Assembly (NCBI GenBank): GCA_002305615.1
Contig: DBPU01000003.1
Coordinates: 1-47,822 of the forward strand
Direction of reading: 5' to 3'
DNA length: 47,822 nt
From: Verrucomicrobia bacterium UBA1412
Lineage (GTDB): Bacteria > Verrucomicrobiota > Verrucomicrobiia > Limisphaerales > UBA1412
Part shown: piece by piece, positions 34,858-41,073 of the stretch
Position numbering within the stretch: the stretch's first letter is position 1
Layout of the letters: every line of letters starts with the position of its first letter
Program-made: the position numbers and the translations under genes
The notes under the pieces: model-generated
Databases searched by the model: none
What the model saw: the letters and a program-made list of their open reading frames with translations, nothing else
Told to the model about the DNA's origin: nothing

Positions 34858-34913
34858 AGGCAGGGATTTGATCATCTTTTGAACCAAAGAGTGAGAGCCC
34901 TGCCTCTGTTTTG
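34858..34913 (+). other. Nested hairpin between hflC and mntP (terminator or leader)
   Basis: AGGCAGGG (34858-34865) pairs with CCCTGCCT (34898-34905). Inside, TCTTT (34875-34879) pairs with AAAGA (34886-34890). A T-rich stretch (CTGTTTTGT) follows, so it may terminate hflC transcription or control mntP. It lacks the conserved boxes of the yybP-ykoY manganese riboswitch. Confidence 0.45.
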
Positions 34914-34950
34914 TCTCTGAGAGGGGCTTTAAGAATAGCAATACAGCCAA

Positions 34951-35511
34951 ATGAGCCTTCTGGAGATGATAGCGCTTGCGCTGGGCGTGGCAATGGATGC
35001 CTTCGCCGTTGCGATTGTGGTGGGTGCCAGCCCGCACAATGTAGGTTTTTCGCCGACTTTTCGGATCAGTTTTCATTTTGGTTTATTCCAGTTTCTCATG
35101 CCGGTTCTGGGGTGGTTCCTCGGCTCCAAGGTTGCCGGATATGTTCAGTTTTTTGATCACTGGATCGCCTTTATTCTGCTCTTCTGGATCGGAGGCAAGA
35201 TGGTCTACTCGGCTTATCGGGGGGAGAGCGAGATCAGCGTGCGGGATCCCTCCCGTAAAGGGCAGCTGATTATTCTCTGTCTGGCGACCAGTCTGGACGC
35301 TCTTGCGGTGGGCTTCAGTTTAAACCTGCTCAAAGTGGATATCTGGACGCCAAGCGTGCTGATGGGAGTGGTAACCGCTCTTCTTTCTTACGTGGGGATG
35401 CGATTTGGCAAGTATCTGGGGAAGAGCTCGGGTCGATGGATGACGGCCCTGGGAGGATTGGTGCTCTGCGGGATTGGAGTAAAGGTGCTCCTTGAGCATT
35501 TATGCGGTTAA
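34951..35511 (+). CDS. mntP: Manganese efflux pump MntP
   Basis: 186 aa, six hydrophobic segments arranged as two repeats. Each repeat carries the family's Asp motif: GVAMDAFAVA near residue 14 and ATSLDALAVGFS near 113. MntP exports Mn(II) through the inner membrane. No ribosome site is evident before ATG 34951; the 127 bases upstream form stable structure that may matter for control. A strong terminator follows. Confidence 0.92.
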   Translation: MSLLEMIALALGVAMDAFAVAIVVGASPHNVGFSPTFRISFHFGLFQFLMPVLGWFLGSKVAGYVQFFDHWIAFILLFWIGGKMVYSAYRGESEISVRDPSRKGQLIILCLATSLDALAVGFSLNLLKVDIWTPSVLMGVVTALLSYVGMRFGKYLGKSSGRWMTALGGLVLCGIGVKVLLEHLCG

Positions 35512-35533
35512 GCCTGAGCGGGCAAAAGAAAAA

Positions 35534-35561
35534 GACGTACTTCGCAGTACGTCCTTTTTTT
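35534..35561 (+). terminator. Bidirectional-type terminator between mntP and the ThuA-like gene
   Basis: GACGTACT (35534-35541) and AGTACGTC (35546-35553) pair perfectly around TCGC, followed by C and seven Ts. An A-rich stretch upstream lets it work for the convergent gene as well. Confidence 0.88.
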
Positions 35562-35580
35562 AAATAGCCGCAGTGGGCAA

Positions 35581-36345
35581 TTATTTAACGGAGCCGGTCG
35601 CGGCCCATTCGCTGCCGCGCTGAATCAGCTTAATCACGCCTTCGCGTTCGAGGGCCTTTTTATCGTGCCCGAAGAACTGATGGAAGACTCTGCCCTTGCC
35701 GTAATTGAGGGTAATGGCCAGAGGTTCATCAAGGCCTTCACGTCCTTTAAAGGTGGTTTTTCCGGTGACCAGGACATCGAAATTGACTCCCGGCGTCACG
35801 ACGAGAGCGGAATAGAGCTCGTCCTCGGCCTGGAAGGTATCCATACCCTTGGTAATGGTGTGTTCCTGATTGGGAACGCTTACGTCAAAGACGTACGTTC
35901 CGGGAGCATGGCCGGAGCCATCTTTGGGGCTCCAGTAGATGCCGCACATTTTTTTGAACTCGAGCCACTCGGGGAAGGAACCGCTGGCCATGTGATTGAT
36001 CACAAGTCCCTTGCCGTTGCTCACGAAATACTCCAGATTGGCTTTCGCCTGATCTGAAAGGGGTTCGTTGGAAACGTTGGCGCGGACAAAAAAGATGAGG
36101 TCATACTTGGCGAGTGCCTTGGAGGACTCCAGGATGTTCATATCTTCGGAGACACGGACATCGAATTTGCCTGTATCCAACAACATATTGCGATATTCCT
36201 CCTGGGTTACAATCCAGGGGTGAACGCCGACGTCATCACCGGAAATGATGAGGGTGTTGATTTTCTCGGCAGCCGAAGCTGAGCAGACAAGGCTCAGTAC
36301 GATAGAGCTTGTTAAAGCGATTATTTTTTTGTTCATAAAATTCAT
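35581..36345 (-). CDS. Secreted ThuA-like protein
   Basis: 254 aa with signal peptide (KKIIALTSSIVLSLVCSASA). The ThuA fold is indicated by INTLIISGDDVGVHPWI, YDLIFFVRANV, GKGLVINHMASGSFPEW, HTITKGMDTFQAEDELYSAL and GKGRVFHQFFGHD. ThuA-like proteins resemble glutamine-amidotransferase folds and are linked to trehalose or other sugar utilisation, often with sugar dehydrogenases. In PVC genomes they are frequent as exported proteins of unknown activity. Stands alone, convergent with mntP. Confidence 0.85.
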   Translation of the reverse strand: MNFMNKKIIALTSSIVLSLVCSASAAEKINTLIISGDDVGVHPWIVTQEEYRNMLLDTGKFDVRVSEDMNILESSKALAKYDLIFFVRANVSNEPLSDQAKANLEYFVSNGKGLVINHMASGSFPEWLEFKKMCGIYWSPKDGSGHAPGTYVFDVSVPNQEHTITKGMDTFQAEDELYSALVVTPGVNFDVLVTGKTTFKGREGLDEPLAITLNYGKGRVFHQFFGHDKKALEREGVIKLIQRGSEWAATGSVK

Positions 36346-36426
36346 TTTCAGTTGCTCGTTTGCACGGGTACATTGTGCCGATAGAAGGGGGAAAAGGCAA
36401 GCCTGAATAGAATTATTGTCGTGTAT

Positions 36427-36448
36427 CGCATTGCCTCAAAAATATGCG
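36427..36448. repeat. Second copy of the CGCATTGCCTCAAA palindrome
   Basis: CGCATTGCCTCAAA (36427-36440) followed by ATATGCG (36442-36448); CGCAT and ATGCG arms pair. It shares the 14-base string and the closing ATATGCG with the 8676-8705 element and lies 56 bases before the first cassette-like repeat. Confidence 0.5.
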
Positions 36449-36503
36449 CACCGAAAAGGGAAAGAGGAATGAGAGGGTTTATGGGATAGGATAGGGAAGG
36501 AAT

Positions 36504-36613
36504 TTTGTGCTGTTCATACACCGGGATCTTAATATACTAGCCCTATGAATTCGTTGGTGGTTTGGATGGACAAAGTCGGGCGCGAAGGTCCTCGCCGCGC
36601 AGCGGCTTTGTTC
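36504..36613 (+). repeat. 110-bp repeat, copy 1: promoter-like segment plus short ORF start
   Basis: About 90 percent identical by eye to 37843-37952. Shared parts: CATACACCGGGAT, TTAATATA, then ATGAATTCGTTGGTGG encoding MNSLVVWMDKV. In this copy the short frame stays open into the following gene. The AT-rich block before the ATG suits a -10 region. Confidence 0.85.
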
Positions 36614-36651
36614 GACAATCGGGTGGAGCGAACAGCCGCTATGCGTTTCGG
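36610..36651 (+). other. Degenerate attC-like site joined to repeat copy 1
   Basis: GTTCGAC (36610-36616) and TATGC-GTTTCGG (36640-36651) occupy the places of the R'' box, the right 5-nt spacer and the R' box of the complete site at 37949. The middle is only about 18 nt, with GGTGGAGC (the reverse complement of the intact L'' side), so one arm appears lost. GCGGCT-TT-GTTCG also pairs with CGAAC-AGCCGC here. Confidence 0.4.
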
Positions 36652-37759
36652 TTTTAAATCCCGCCCATTGCTTTTCCTCGTTCTGTTCGGCATTGTTGCG
36701 TTCCCTCTACATGCTTGGGCAAATGGAGGGACGCCGCTGATGTGGACTACTTCTCTGCATCTGCTCTTCGGGAATGCCATCATCGGCATTGGCGAAGGTG
36801 TCCTGCTTGCATGGCTATTTTCGCTGCCAGAGAGAAAGTGTATTGCCACCATGGTTGTCGCGAATTACGCCTCCGCATGGCTGGGTGTGTTATTCATTCA
36901 AGAAACGGTAGTAGACGCATTGCCGATGGATCTGACCAACGAATGGATGTGGTTCTGGGGAATGGTGGCGGCGACATACTGCATGACACTGTTACTGGAG
37001 TGGCCTTTCATCGCTCGGTGTTTTCGTGGCACTCAGGACTGGTTTCGACGGAGCGTGCGGGCCTCACTCGTGGTCCAAAGCGTGTCTTATATCCTTTTGT
37101 TCGGCTGGTATTGGCTAGCCAGCGACACTTCCCTTTACAGCAGGATGAACGTTGTCGCCTCAGCCGACCTGTCGCTGCCCGAATCCGTGCTCGTCTATTT
37201 TATCTCCCCGGCGGACGGCGACGTTTACAAACGGCAGTTGACGGGTGGAATCAAGCAGAAGATTTTTGAGCTGAACTCGACAAACATCGGCGACCGACTC
37301 TTCATCCGGCAGAGCAGAACGGACTCGAACCGCTGGGATTTGGTGGCGAGTGTTGATATCGTGTGGCCTTGTGGTCGTTACGTGGATGTGCTGACGAATA
37401 TGATGGTTGAGGCGGTACCAGACCGGAGCGGCAGCCGCACTGACCCGGCCGACTACGGGAAGGTTCAAAGCCTTGGGAGTGCGACGAACAGCCATTGGGA
37501 GTTTCGGACCAGGTTCTGGCCGAAAAAGGAGCTCCAGGCTCGGAATAAGACAACGAGTGAGTCGGTGCGGTTCTCATACGAAACCTTCTTTGGAGCCTGG
37601 GTAGTCCGAAACGCCGTCCACCTCCCCTCCGACAAGGTTCTTTTTCAGTTTGGCGATGACCAGATTTGTGCGTTTGATCCGGTGCGTCGGCGAGTAGGTT
37701 TACTCTGGAAAGGAAGAGGTCCGGTGCCGGTCATCGAAAAGGCCAATGTCGAGCAATAA
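36641..37759 (+). CDS. Unknown membrane protein in a cassette-like unit
   Basis: 372 aa if it starts at ATG 36641, where a hydrophobic signal-like segment (RPLLFLVLFGIVAFPLHAWA) begins; the frame is also open from ATG 36545, which would fuse the repeat's MNSLVVWMDKV peptide. About five transmembrane segments lie in the first 170 residues (for example LLFGNAIIGIGEGVLLAW, GMVAATYCMTLLLEWPF), then a soluble region of about 200 residues without recognised motifs. No family known to me. No ribosome site. The stop lies inside a 25-bp string shared with the second unit, as expected for an ORF ending at an attC arm. Confidence 0.6.
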   Translation: MRFGFKSRPLLFLVLFGIVAFPLHAWANGGTPLMWTTSLHLLFGNAIIGIGEGVLLAWLFSLPERKCIATMVVANYASAWLGVLFIQETVVDALPMDLTNEWMWFWGMVAATYCMTLLLEWPFIARCFRGTQDWFRRSVRASLVVQSVSYILLFGWYWLASDTSLYSRMNVVASADLSLPESVLVYFISPADGDVYKRQLTGGIKQKIFELNSTNIGDRLFIRQSRTDSNRWDLVASVDIVWPCGRYVDVLTNMMVEAVPDRSGSRTDPADYGKVQSLGSATNSHWEFRTRFWPKKELQARNKTTSESVRFSYETFFGAWVVRNAVHLPSDKVLFQFGDDQICAFDPVRRRVGLLWKGRGPVPVIEKANVEQ

Positions 37760-37771
37760 GGGTATATTTGC
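37747..37771 (+). repeat. 3'-end string shared by both cassette-like units, copy 1
   Basis: AGCAATAAGGGTATATTTGC core, like AGCAATAAGGTGTATCTTGC at 38303-38322. It looks like the left arm of the hairpin at 38303-38360, but here the right arm is missing and IS-like sequence follows. Confidence 0.55.
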
Positions 37772-37784
37772 TTACGCATCGTAG

Positions 37785-37838
37785 AAAAAAAACCACTTTT
37801 GATCGATGCACCTGTCCACTTTTGATGTATCCACGACA
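37785..37838. mobile_element. Possible IS21-type terminal remnant
   Basis: CCACTTTTGAT occurs at 37793-37803 and 37816-37826 with a 23-bp period, followed by CCACGACA. Multiple short terminal repeats and a TGTCG-type end are features of IS21-family tips. No transposase is present. It sits where the first unit has lost the right arm of its attC-like site. Confidence 0.35.
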
Positions 37839-37842
37839 CCTA

Positions 37843-37952
37843 TTTGTGTTGTGCATACACCGGGATATTAATATATTAGCTCTATGAATTCGTTGGTGGT
37901 TTGGATGGACAAAGTCGCGTGCGAAGGTTCTCGCCACGCAGCGGCTTCGTTC
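37843..37952 (+). repeat. 110-bp repeat, copy 2
   Basis: Aligns without gaps to 36504-36613, with about ten mismatches. It carries the same promoter-like block and the same MNSLVVWMDKV start, and leads directly into the complete attC-like site. Confidence 0.85.
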
Positions 37953-37958
37953 AACTAA
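37884..37958 (+). CDS. 24-codon ORF in repeat copy 2, ending inside the attC-like site
   Basis: Starts MNSLVVWMDKV like copy 1 and stops at TAA 37956-37958, directly after the GTTCAAC box. An ORF ending in the attC left arm is typical of gene cassettes. The amino-acid sequence of the first eleven residues is identical in both copies. Whether it is translated is unknown; it could simply be the remnant of a longer cassette gene. Confidence 0.35.
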   Translation: MNSLVVWMDKVACEGSRHAAASFN

Positions 37959-38043
37959 GCGCTCCACCGAACCGCCACCGCGCTCGTCCCCAGGCAATTC
38001 GGAAGTCGCGGAGGGGCGGCGGTCGGTGAGCTATGCGTTCGGC
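37949..38043 (+). other. Integron attC-like recombination site
   Basis: Left box GTTCAAC (37949-37955, fits RYYYAAC), 5-nt spacer TAAGC, left arm GCTCCACCGAACCGCC (37961-37976). Right arm GGCGGTCGGTGAGC (38018-38031), 5-nt spacer TATGC, right box GTTCGGC (38037-38043, near GTTRRRY). The arms pair except for one extra C and one extra A on the left arm, matching the extrahelical G and T of folded attC bottom strands. A further CCGCG/CGCGG stem lies inside. A small ORF starts 18 bases after the right box. Confidence 0.75.
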
Positions 38044-38060
38044 GGAAACTCACTACGGCT

Positions 38061-38297
38061 ATGAACACGACTGAAAAGCAACATTCCGACTGGCGAGGGT
38101 ATCTCTCGCCGCTCAATATTACGCTTCTGGCGATCAATGCGGTCTGCTTCGGGTCATGTATCGTCTTGTTGGTGCTTGGTGCTGGAGATGGTCCTCTAGT
38201 CCTGCTGACCATTGGCACAGGAATGGCCTTGGGCGCAAAACTTACCGGAGCGATCGTCGCGGCACGCAAGAATACAGTTCGTCAACAGTCGCCATGA
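38061..38297 (+). CDS. Small two-helix membrane protein, cassette-encoded
   Basis: 78 aa. Two hydrophobic helices (LNITLLAINAVCFGSCIVLLVL and PLVLLTIGTGMALGAKLTGAIV) with short charged ends. No family recognised. The ATG lies 18 bases after the right box of the attC-like site, and a second attC-like hairpin starts 6 bases after the stop, so the gene fits one cassette of about 320 bp. No ribosome site is visible, as in many cassettes. Confidence 0.6.
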   Translation: MNTTEKQHSDWRGYLSPLNITLLAINAVCFGSCIVLLVLGAGDGPLVLLTIGTGMALGAKLTGAIVAARKNTVRQQSP

Positions 38298-38302
38298 GGC
38301 CG

Positions 38303-38360
38303 AGCAATAAGGTGTATCTTGCTGCGGAGCCGGAGCCGGCAATTATACCCTTGCGTTGCT
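38303..38360 (+). other. Second attC-like hairpin, closing the small cassette
   Basis: AGCAA (38303-38307) pairs with TTGCT (38356-38360), AAGG-T-GTAT (38309-38317) with ATACCCTT (38345-38352) leaving one bulged T, and TTGC (38319-38322) with GCAA (38339-38342). GCGTTGCT at the end offers a GTT core, but the box does not fit GTTRRRY and the spacers are short, so this is a divergent candidate. Confidence 0.45.
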
Positions 38361-38698
38361 AAACTAAGGATTGGAGCCTTAAACGGACTGCTCCTCAAGA
38401 ACGGTTTCGAAGGCTACTTTACTTTACCGGAGCGGACAGAGCCTCTCATCGCCGTGTTGGAGTGAGTGGGGAGTGGGGGGTGATTACTGGTTGCATTGTG
38501 GAGATAATTGGGCTTGGAGTAAGACATATTTGTGTGTCTTGAATAGAAATCTCAAAAAAGTTCAACTGGGGCTCGACTTCAGGGAGGAGCTTAAATAGAA
38601 TGAAGCCCTTTGAGAGATGGGAAAATTTTCCGGGAGTCAAGGGCAAGAGTGCATCTTGAAGCCCCAGAAGAGGTTCCCAATAAGAAAGAATAGAGAAT
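38361..38698. other. Gap without a gene
   Basis: About 340 bases between the cassette region and the Tat-exported protein. It contains a small TAAGG/CCTTA inverted repeat just after the second hairpin and a G-rich stretch near 38460-38480, nothing coding on either strand that I can support. Confidence 0.5.
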
Positions 38699-39586
38699 AT
38701 GAGTTTTTCAAATACTTTGAATCACGGAGCCTGCACGCGCAGAGATTTTCTTCGTCTGGGTATCAGCGGTGCTGTGGCGATGGCATTGACATCCCGTTTG
38801 GCTTTTGCGGAGGAAGCGGCCGGCAAGAAGATTCCTGTGGGAGTACAGCTTTACTCGGTACGCGAGGCATGCTCTAAAGATCTGCCCGGGACTTTGAAGA
38901 CGATCAAGAAGATCGGCTATTCGGGTGTGGAATATGCCGGATATTACGGCAAAACGGCTAAAGAGCTTCGCCAGATGATGGATGACGAAGGTCTGAAATG
39001 CTACGGAACTCACACGGGATTGGATACGCTTCGGGGCGACGAGCTCAAGAAGGCGATTGAATTTAACCAGATTCTGGGCAACAGATACCTGATCTGCCCC
39101 TGGATGCAGGCCCGCAATGCGGATGAATGGAAGGCACTGGCTGACGAGTTCAACCGGATGTCTGAAATTGTTGCCAAAGAAAAGGTGGGCGACAAGAGAA
39201 TGTATGTCGGTTACCATGCACATGCACACGATTTCGAGAAATTTGGCGACAAGAGAGCCTGGGATATTTTCTTCGGCGGCACTGTGGACGACGTGGTGAT
39301 GCAGCTGGATACCTCCAACTGCCTGGCCGGAGGAGCCGACCCGATAGCGGTCCTGAAGGCATATCCGAAGCGCGGTCGTACCATTCACCTCAAGGAGCAC
39401 GGCGGCAAGAACGATTCTGCCATCGGTGAGGGAGATGTGAAGTGGGCCGAAGTCTTCAAGCTTTGCGAAGAGAACAAGGTGACGGAGTATTACATCGTTG
39501 AAAGCGAAAAGGGAGCCAACCCGGAAGCCTCCATCAACGATGTCCGCCGTTGCTTTGAAGGTCTCAAGAAGATGAAGCGTGTCTAG
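38699..39586 (+). CDS. Tat-exported sugar phosphate isomerase/epimerase-like protein
   Basis: 295 aa. The twin-arginine signal TRRDFLRLG is followed by a hydrophobic segment and a cut after AFA near residue 38. The mature part has the xylose-isomerase-like TIM barrel (AP endonuclease 2 family): VGVQLYSVREA, GYSGVEYAGYYG, VGYHAHAHDFEKF, MQLDTSNCLAGG, RTIHLKEHGG and YYIVESEKG, with His, Asp and Glu metal ligands in the expected strands. Acts on sugars in the periplasm; exact substrate unknown. Very common in Verrucomicrobiota and Planctomycetota. A strong terminator follows. Confidence 0.9.
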   Translation: MSFSNTLNHGACTRRDFLRLGISGAVAMALTSRLAFAEEAAGKKIPVGVQLYSVREACSKDLPGTLKTIKKIGYSGVEYAGYYGKTAKELRQMMDDEGLKCYGTHTGLDTLRGDELKKAIEFNQILGNRYLICPWMQARNADEWKALADEFNRMSEIVAKEKVGDKRMYVGYHAHAHDFEKFGDKRAWDIFFGGTVDDVVMQLDTSNCLAGGADPIAVLKAYPKRGRTIHLKEHGGKNDSAIGEGDVKWAEVFKLCEENKVTEYYIVESEKGANPEASINDVRRCFEGLKKMKRV

Positions 39587-39640
39587 AGCAGACAGGCTTT
39601 GAGCACGGCGACTTTTGTGACTCGACAAAAGCGCTGAAAT

Positions 39641-39685
39641 AACGCATCCTCTACTTCAGCTTAAGTGCTGTAGAGGATGCGTTTT
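39641..39685 (+). terminator. Strong intrinsic terminator before metF
   Basis: AACGCATCCTCTAC (39641-39654) pairs perfectly over 14 bases with GTAGAGGATGCGTT (39670-39683), followed by Ts. Confidence 0.85.
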
Positions 39686-39716
39686 CGTATCCTTCACCGC
39701 CGGAGATTCAGAAGAG

Positions 39717-40583
39717 ATGAAGCTTTCAGAAATATATAAATCCACGGTTCCTATTCTGTCCTTTGAAGTGTTCCCGCCCAAGCCGGAAGTCCCGTTGGAA
39801 AACGTCATGGGCCTGATCGGAAACCTGAAGGAATATTCGCCGAGTTTTATCAGCGTCACCTACGGGGCCGGAGGAAGTTCCCGGGACAGGACCATTGAAA
39901 TCGCTTCACGAATCAAAAGGGAACATGGGGTTGAATCGGTTGCGCATCTGACGTGTGTGGGGCAGACTCGCAGCGAAATGGACCGGATTCTGGCGGATCT
40001 GAAGGAAAACGGGATATCGAATATTCTGGCCCTGAGAGGGGACCCGCCCCGGAACCAGCCTGACTTTGATTTTTTGAGGGGCGAATTCAAGTACGCCTCG
40101 GACCTCATCGAGTATATCCGGCAGAAGGGAAATTTCGGGATTGCCGCGGCGGCGTATGCAGAGGGGCATCGCGGTTGCCGCTATATTGATAAGGACTGGG
40201 AAAACCTGAAGAGGAAGGTAGATTGCGGCGTGGATGTGCTCATCACGCAGCTTTTTTACGATAACCGGCTTTTCTACCACTTCCGCGACACGGTGAGGAA
40301 GATGGGGGTGAAGGTACCGATTGTTCCGGGAATCATGCCGATTTTCAACAGTCGTCAGATTCGGAGGATTTTGAGTCTGTGCGGTGCGTCGATGCCGCCG
40401 GATGTATTGATCATGCTTGACAAGTACGGAGAATCCGACCAGGATATGTATCGCGCTGGCGTTGAATACGCCATCCATCAAATTCAAGATTTAATGAGCG
40501 AGGGAGTGGACGGTGTCCACCTCGAGATAATGAACAAGCCGGAATTGGCGGAGGATGTGCTAAAGGGATTGCCCAGAGTGTAG
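39717..40583 (+). CDS. metF: Methylenetetrahydrofolate reductase
   Basis: 288 aa. LSFEVFPPKPEVP at the N-terminus carries the catalytic Glu, followed by FISVTYGAGGSSRD (FAD/folate site), HLTCVGQTRSEM, NILALRGDPP and the QLFYDN motif. It reduces 5,10-methylene-THF to 5-methyl-THF for methionine synthesis. Placed 2 kb from ahcY and metK, the other methyl-cycle genes. No B12 or SAM riboswitch was seen in front. Confidence 0.95.
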   Translation: MKLSEIYKSTVPILSFEVFPPKPEVPLENVMGLIGNLKEYSPSFISVTYGAGGSSRDRTIEIASRIKREHGVESVAHLTCVGQTRSEMDRILADLKENGISNILALRGDPPRNQPDFDFLRGEFKYASDLIEYIRQKGNFGIAAAAYAEGHRGCRYIDKDWENLKRKVDCGVDVLITQLFYDNRLFYHFRDTVRKMGVKVPIVPGIMPIFNSRQIRRILSLCGASMPPDVLIMLDKYGESDQDMYRAGVEYAIHQIQDLMSEGVDGVHLEIMNKPELAEDVLKGLPRV

Positions 40584-40610
40584 TGGGTCGAGATTTAGCG
40601 CATTACGCTC

Positions 40611-40638
40611 TTGACATGGTTCCGATGTAATATAAAAT
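40611..40638 (+). promoter_or_regulatory. Promoter of rpmB
   Basis: Perfect TTGACA (40611-40616), 16-bp spacer, TAAAAT (40633-40638). The leader contains TCTCTA/TAGAGA arms forming a small hairpin shortly after the expected start, 30 or so bases before the ATG. Confidence 0.6.
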
Positions 40639-40690
40639 ATCTGCTCTCTATTTTAGAGATAGAGGCGGAGTAGAGAGATAAGATAAGAGT

Positions 40691-40951
40691 ATGTCACGTA
40701 TTTGTGAATTAACAGGAAAGCGGCCCATTAAAGGGAGCATTATATGGCGCAGTGGTAAAGCGAAGAAAAAAGGTGGTATTGGTCAGCACGTGACTGCCAT
40801 TACCAAGCGTCGTTTCCTTCCCAACCTCCATCGTGTTCGCGCGCTGGTGGACGGAGAAGTTCGTTATATCCTTGTGACTGCCAAGGCGATCAAGAAGGGT
40901 ATGGTTGTCAAGCCGCCCAAGCGCAATTGGAAGAAGCCGAGCGAGGAATAG
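40691..40951 (+). CDS. rpmB: Ribosomal protein bL28
   Basis: 86 aa. SRICELTGKRPIKG start, then a Lys/Gly-rich loop, QHVTAITKRRFLPNLHRVRA, and LVTAKAIKKG at the end, all typical of bL28 of the large subunit. Only the first Cys of the zinc-ribbon version is kept, so it is probably a zinc-free form. Single gene with its own promoter and terminator. Confidence 0.96.
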   Translation: MSRICELTGKRPIKGSIIWRSGKAKKKGGIGQHVTAITKRRFLPNLHRVRALVDGEVRYILVTAKAIKKGMVVKPPKRNWKKPSEE

Positions 40952-40975
40952 TATTTTCCTTTAGATAGAAATTGG

Positions 40976-41001
40976 AAAACCCGGGTCAGCCCGGGTTTTT
41001 T
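40976..41001 (+). terminator. Terminator of rpmB
   Basis: AACCCGGG (40978-40985) and CCCGGGTT around a TCAG loop, followed by a run of Ts ending at 41001. Confidence 0.88.
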
Positions 41002-41014
41002 ATTGGAATCGTTC

Positions 41015-41050
41015 GAAAAAAAGAACCGCAGAAATCTGCGGCTCTTTTTT
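41015..41050 (-). terminator. Terminator of ahcY (usable from both sides)
   Basis: Arms GAACCGCAGA (41023-41032) and TCTGCGGCTC (41035-41044) pair with one wobble on the minus strand. An A-run before and a T-run after give T-tracts on both strands. Confidence 0.8.
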
Positions 41051-41073
41051 GTTTATAGGTTCGGGATGAAATC

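Noticed and set aside
34823..34950. yybP-ykoY manganese riboswitch before mntP
   Set aside because: The conserved loop sequences are absent; only a generic hairpin is seen.
37200..37250. DVYKRQ in the cassette membrane protein, which resembles translated Nextera adapter contamination
   Set aside because: The codons here are GAC GTT TAC AAA CGG CAG, not the adapter sequence GATGTGTATAAGAGACAG, so this is genuine coding DNA.
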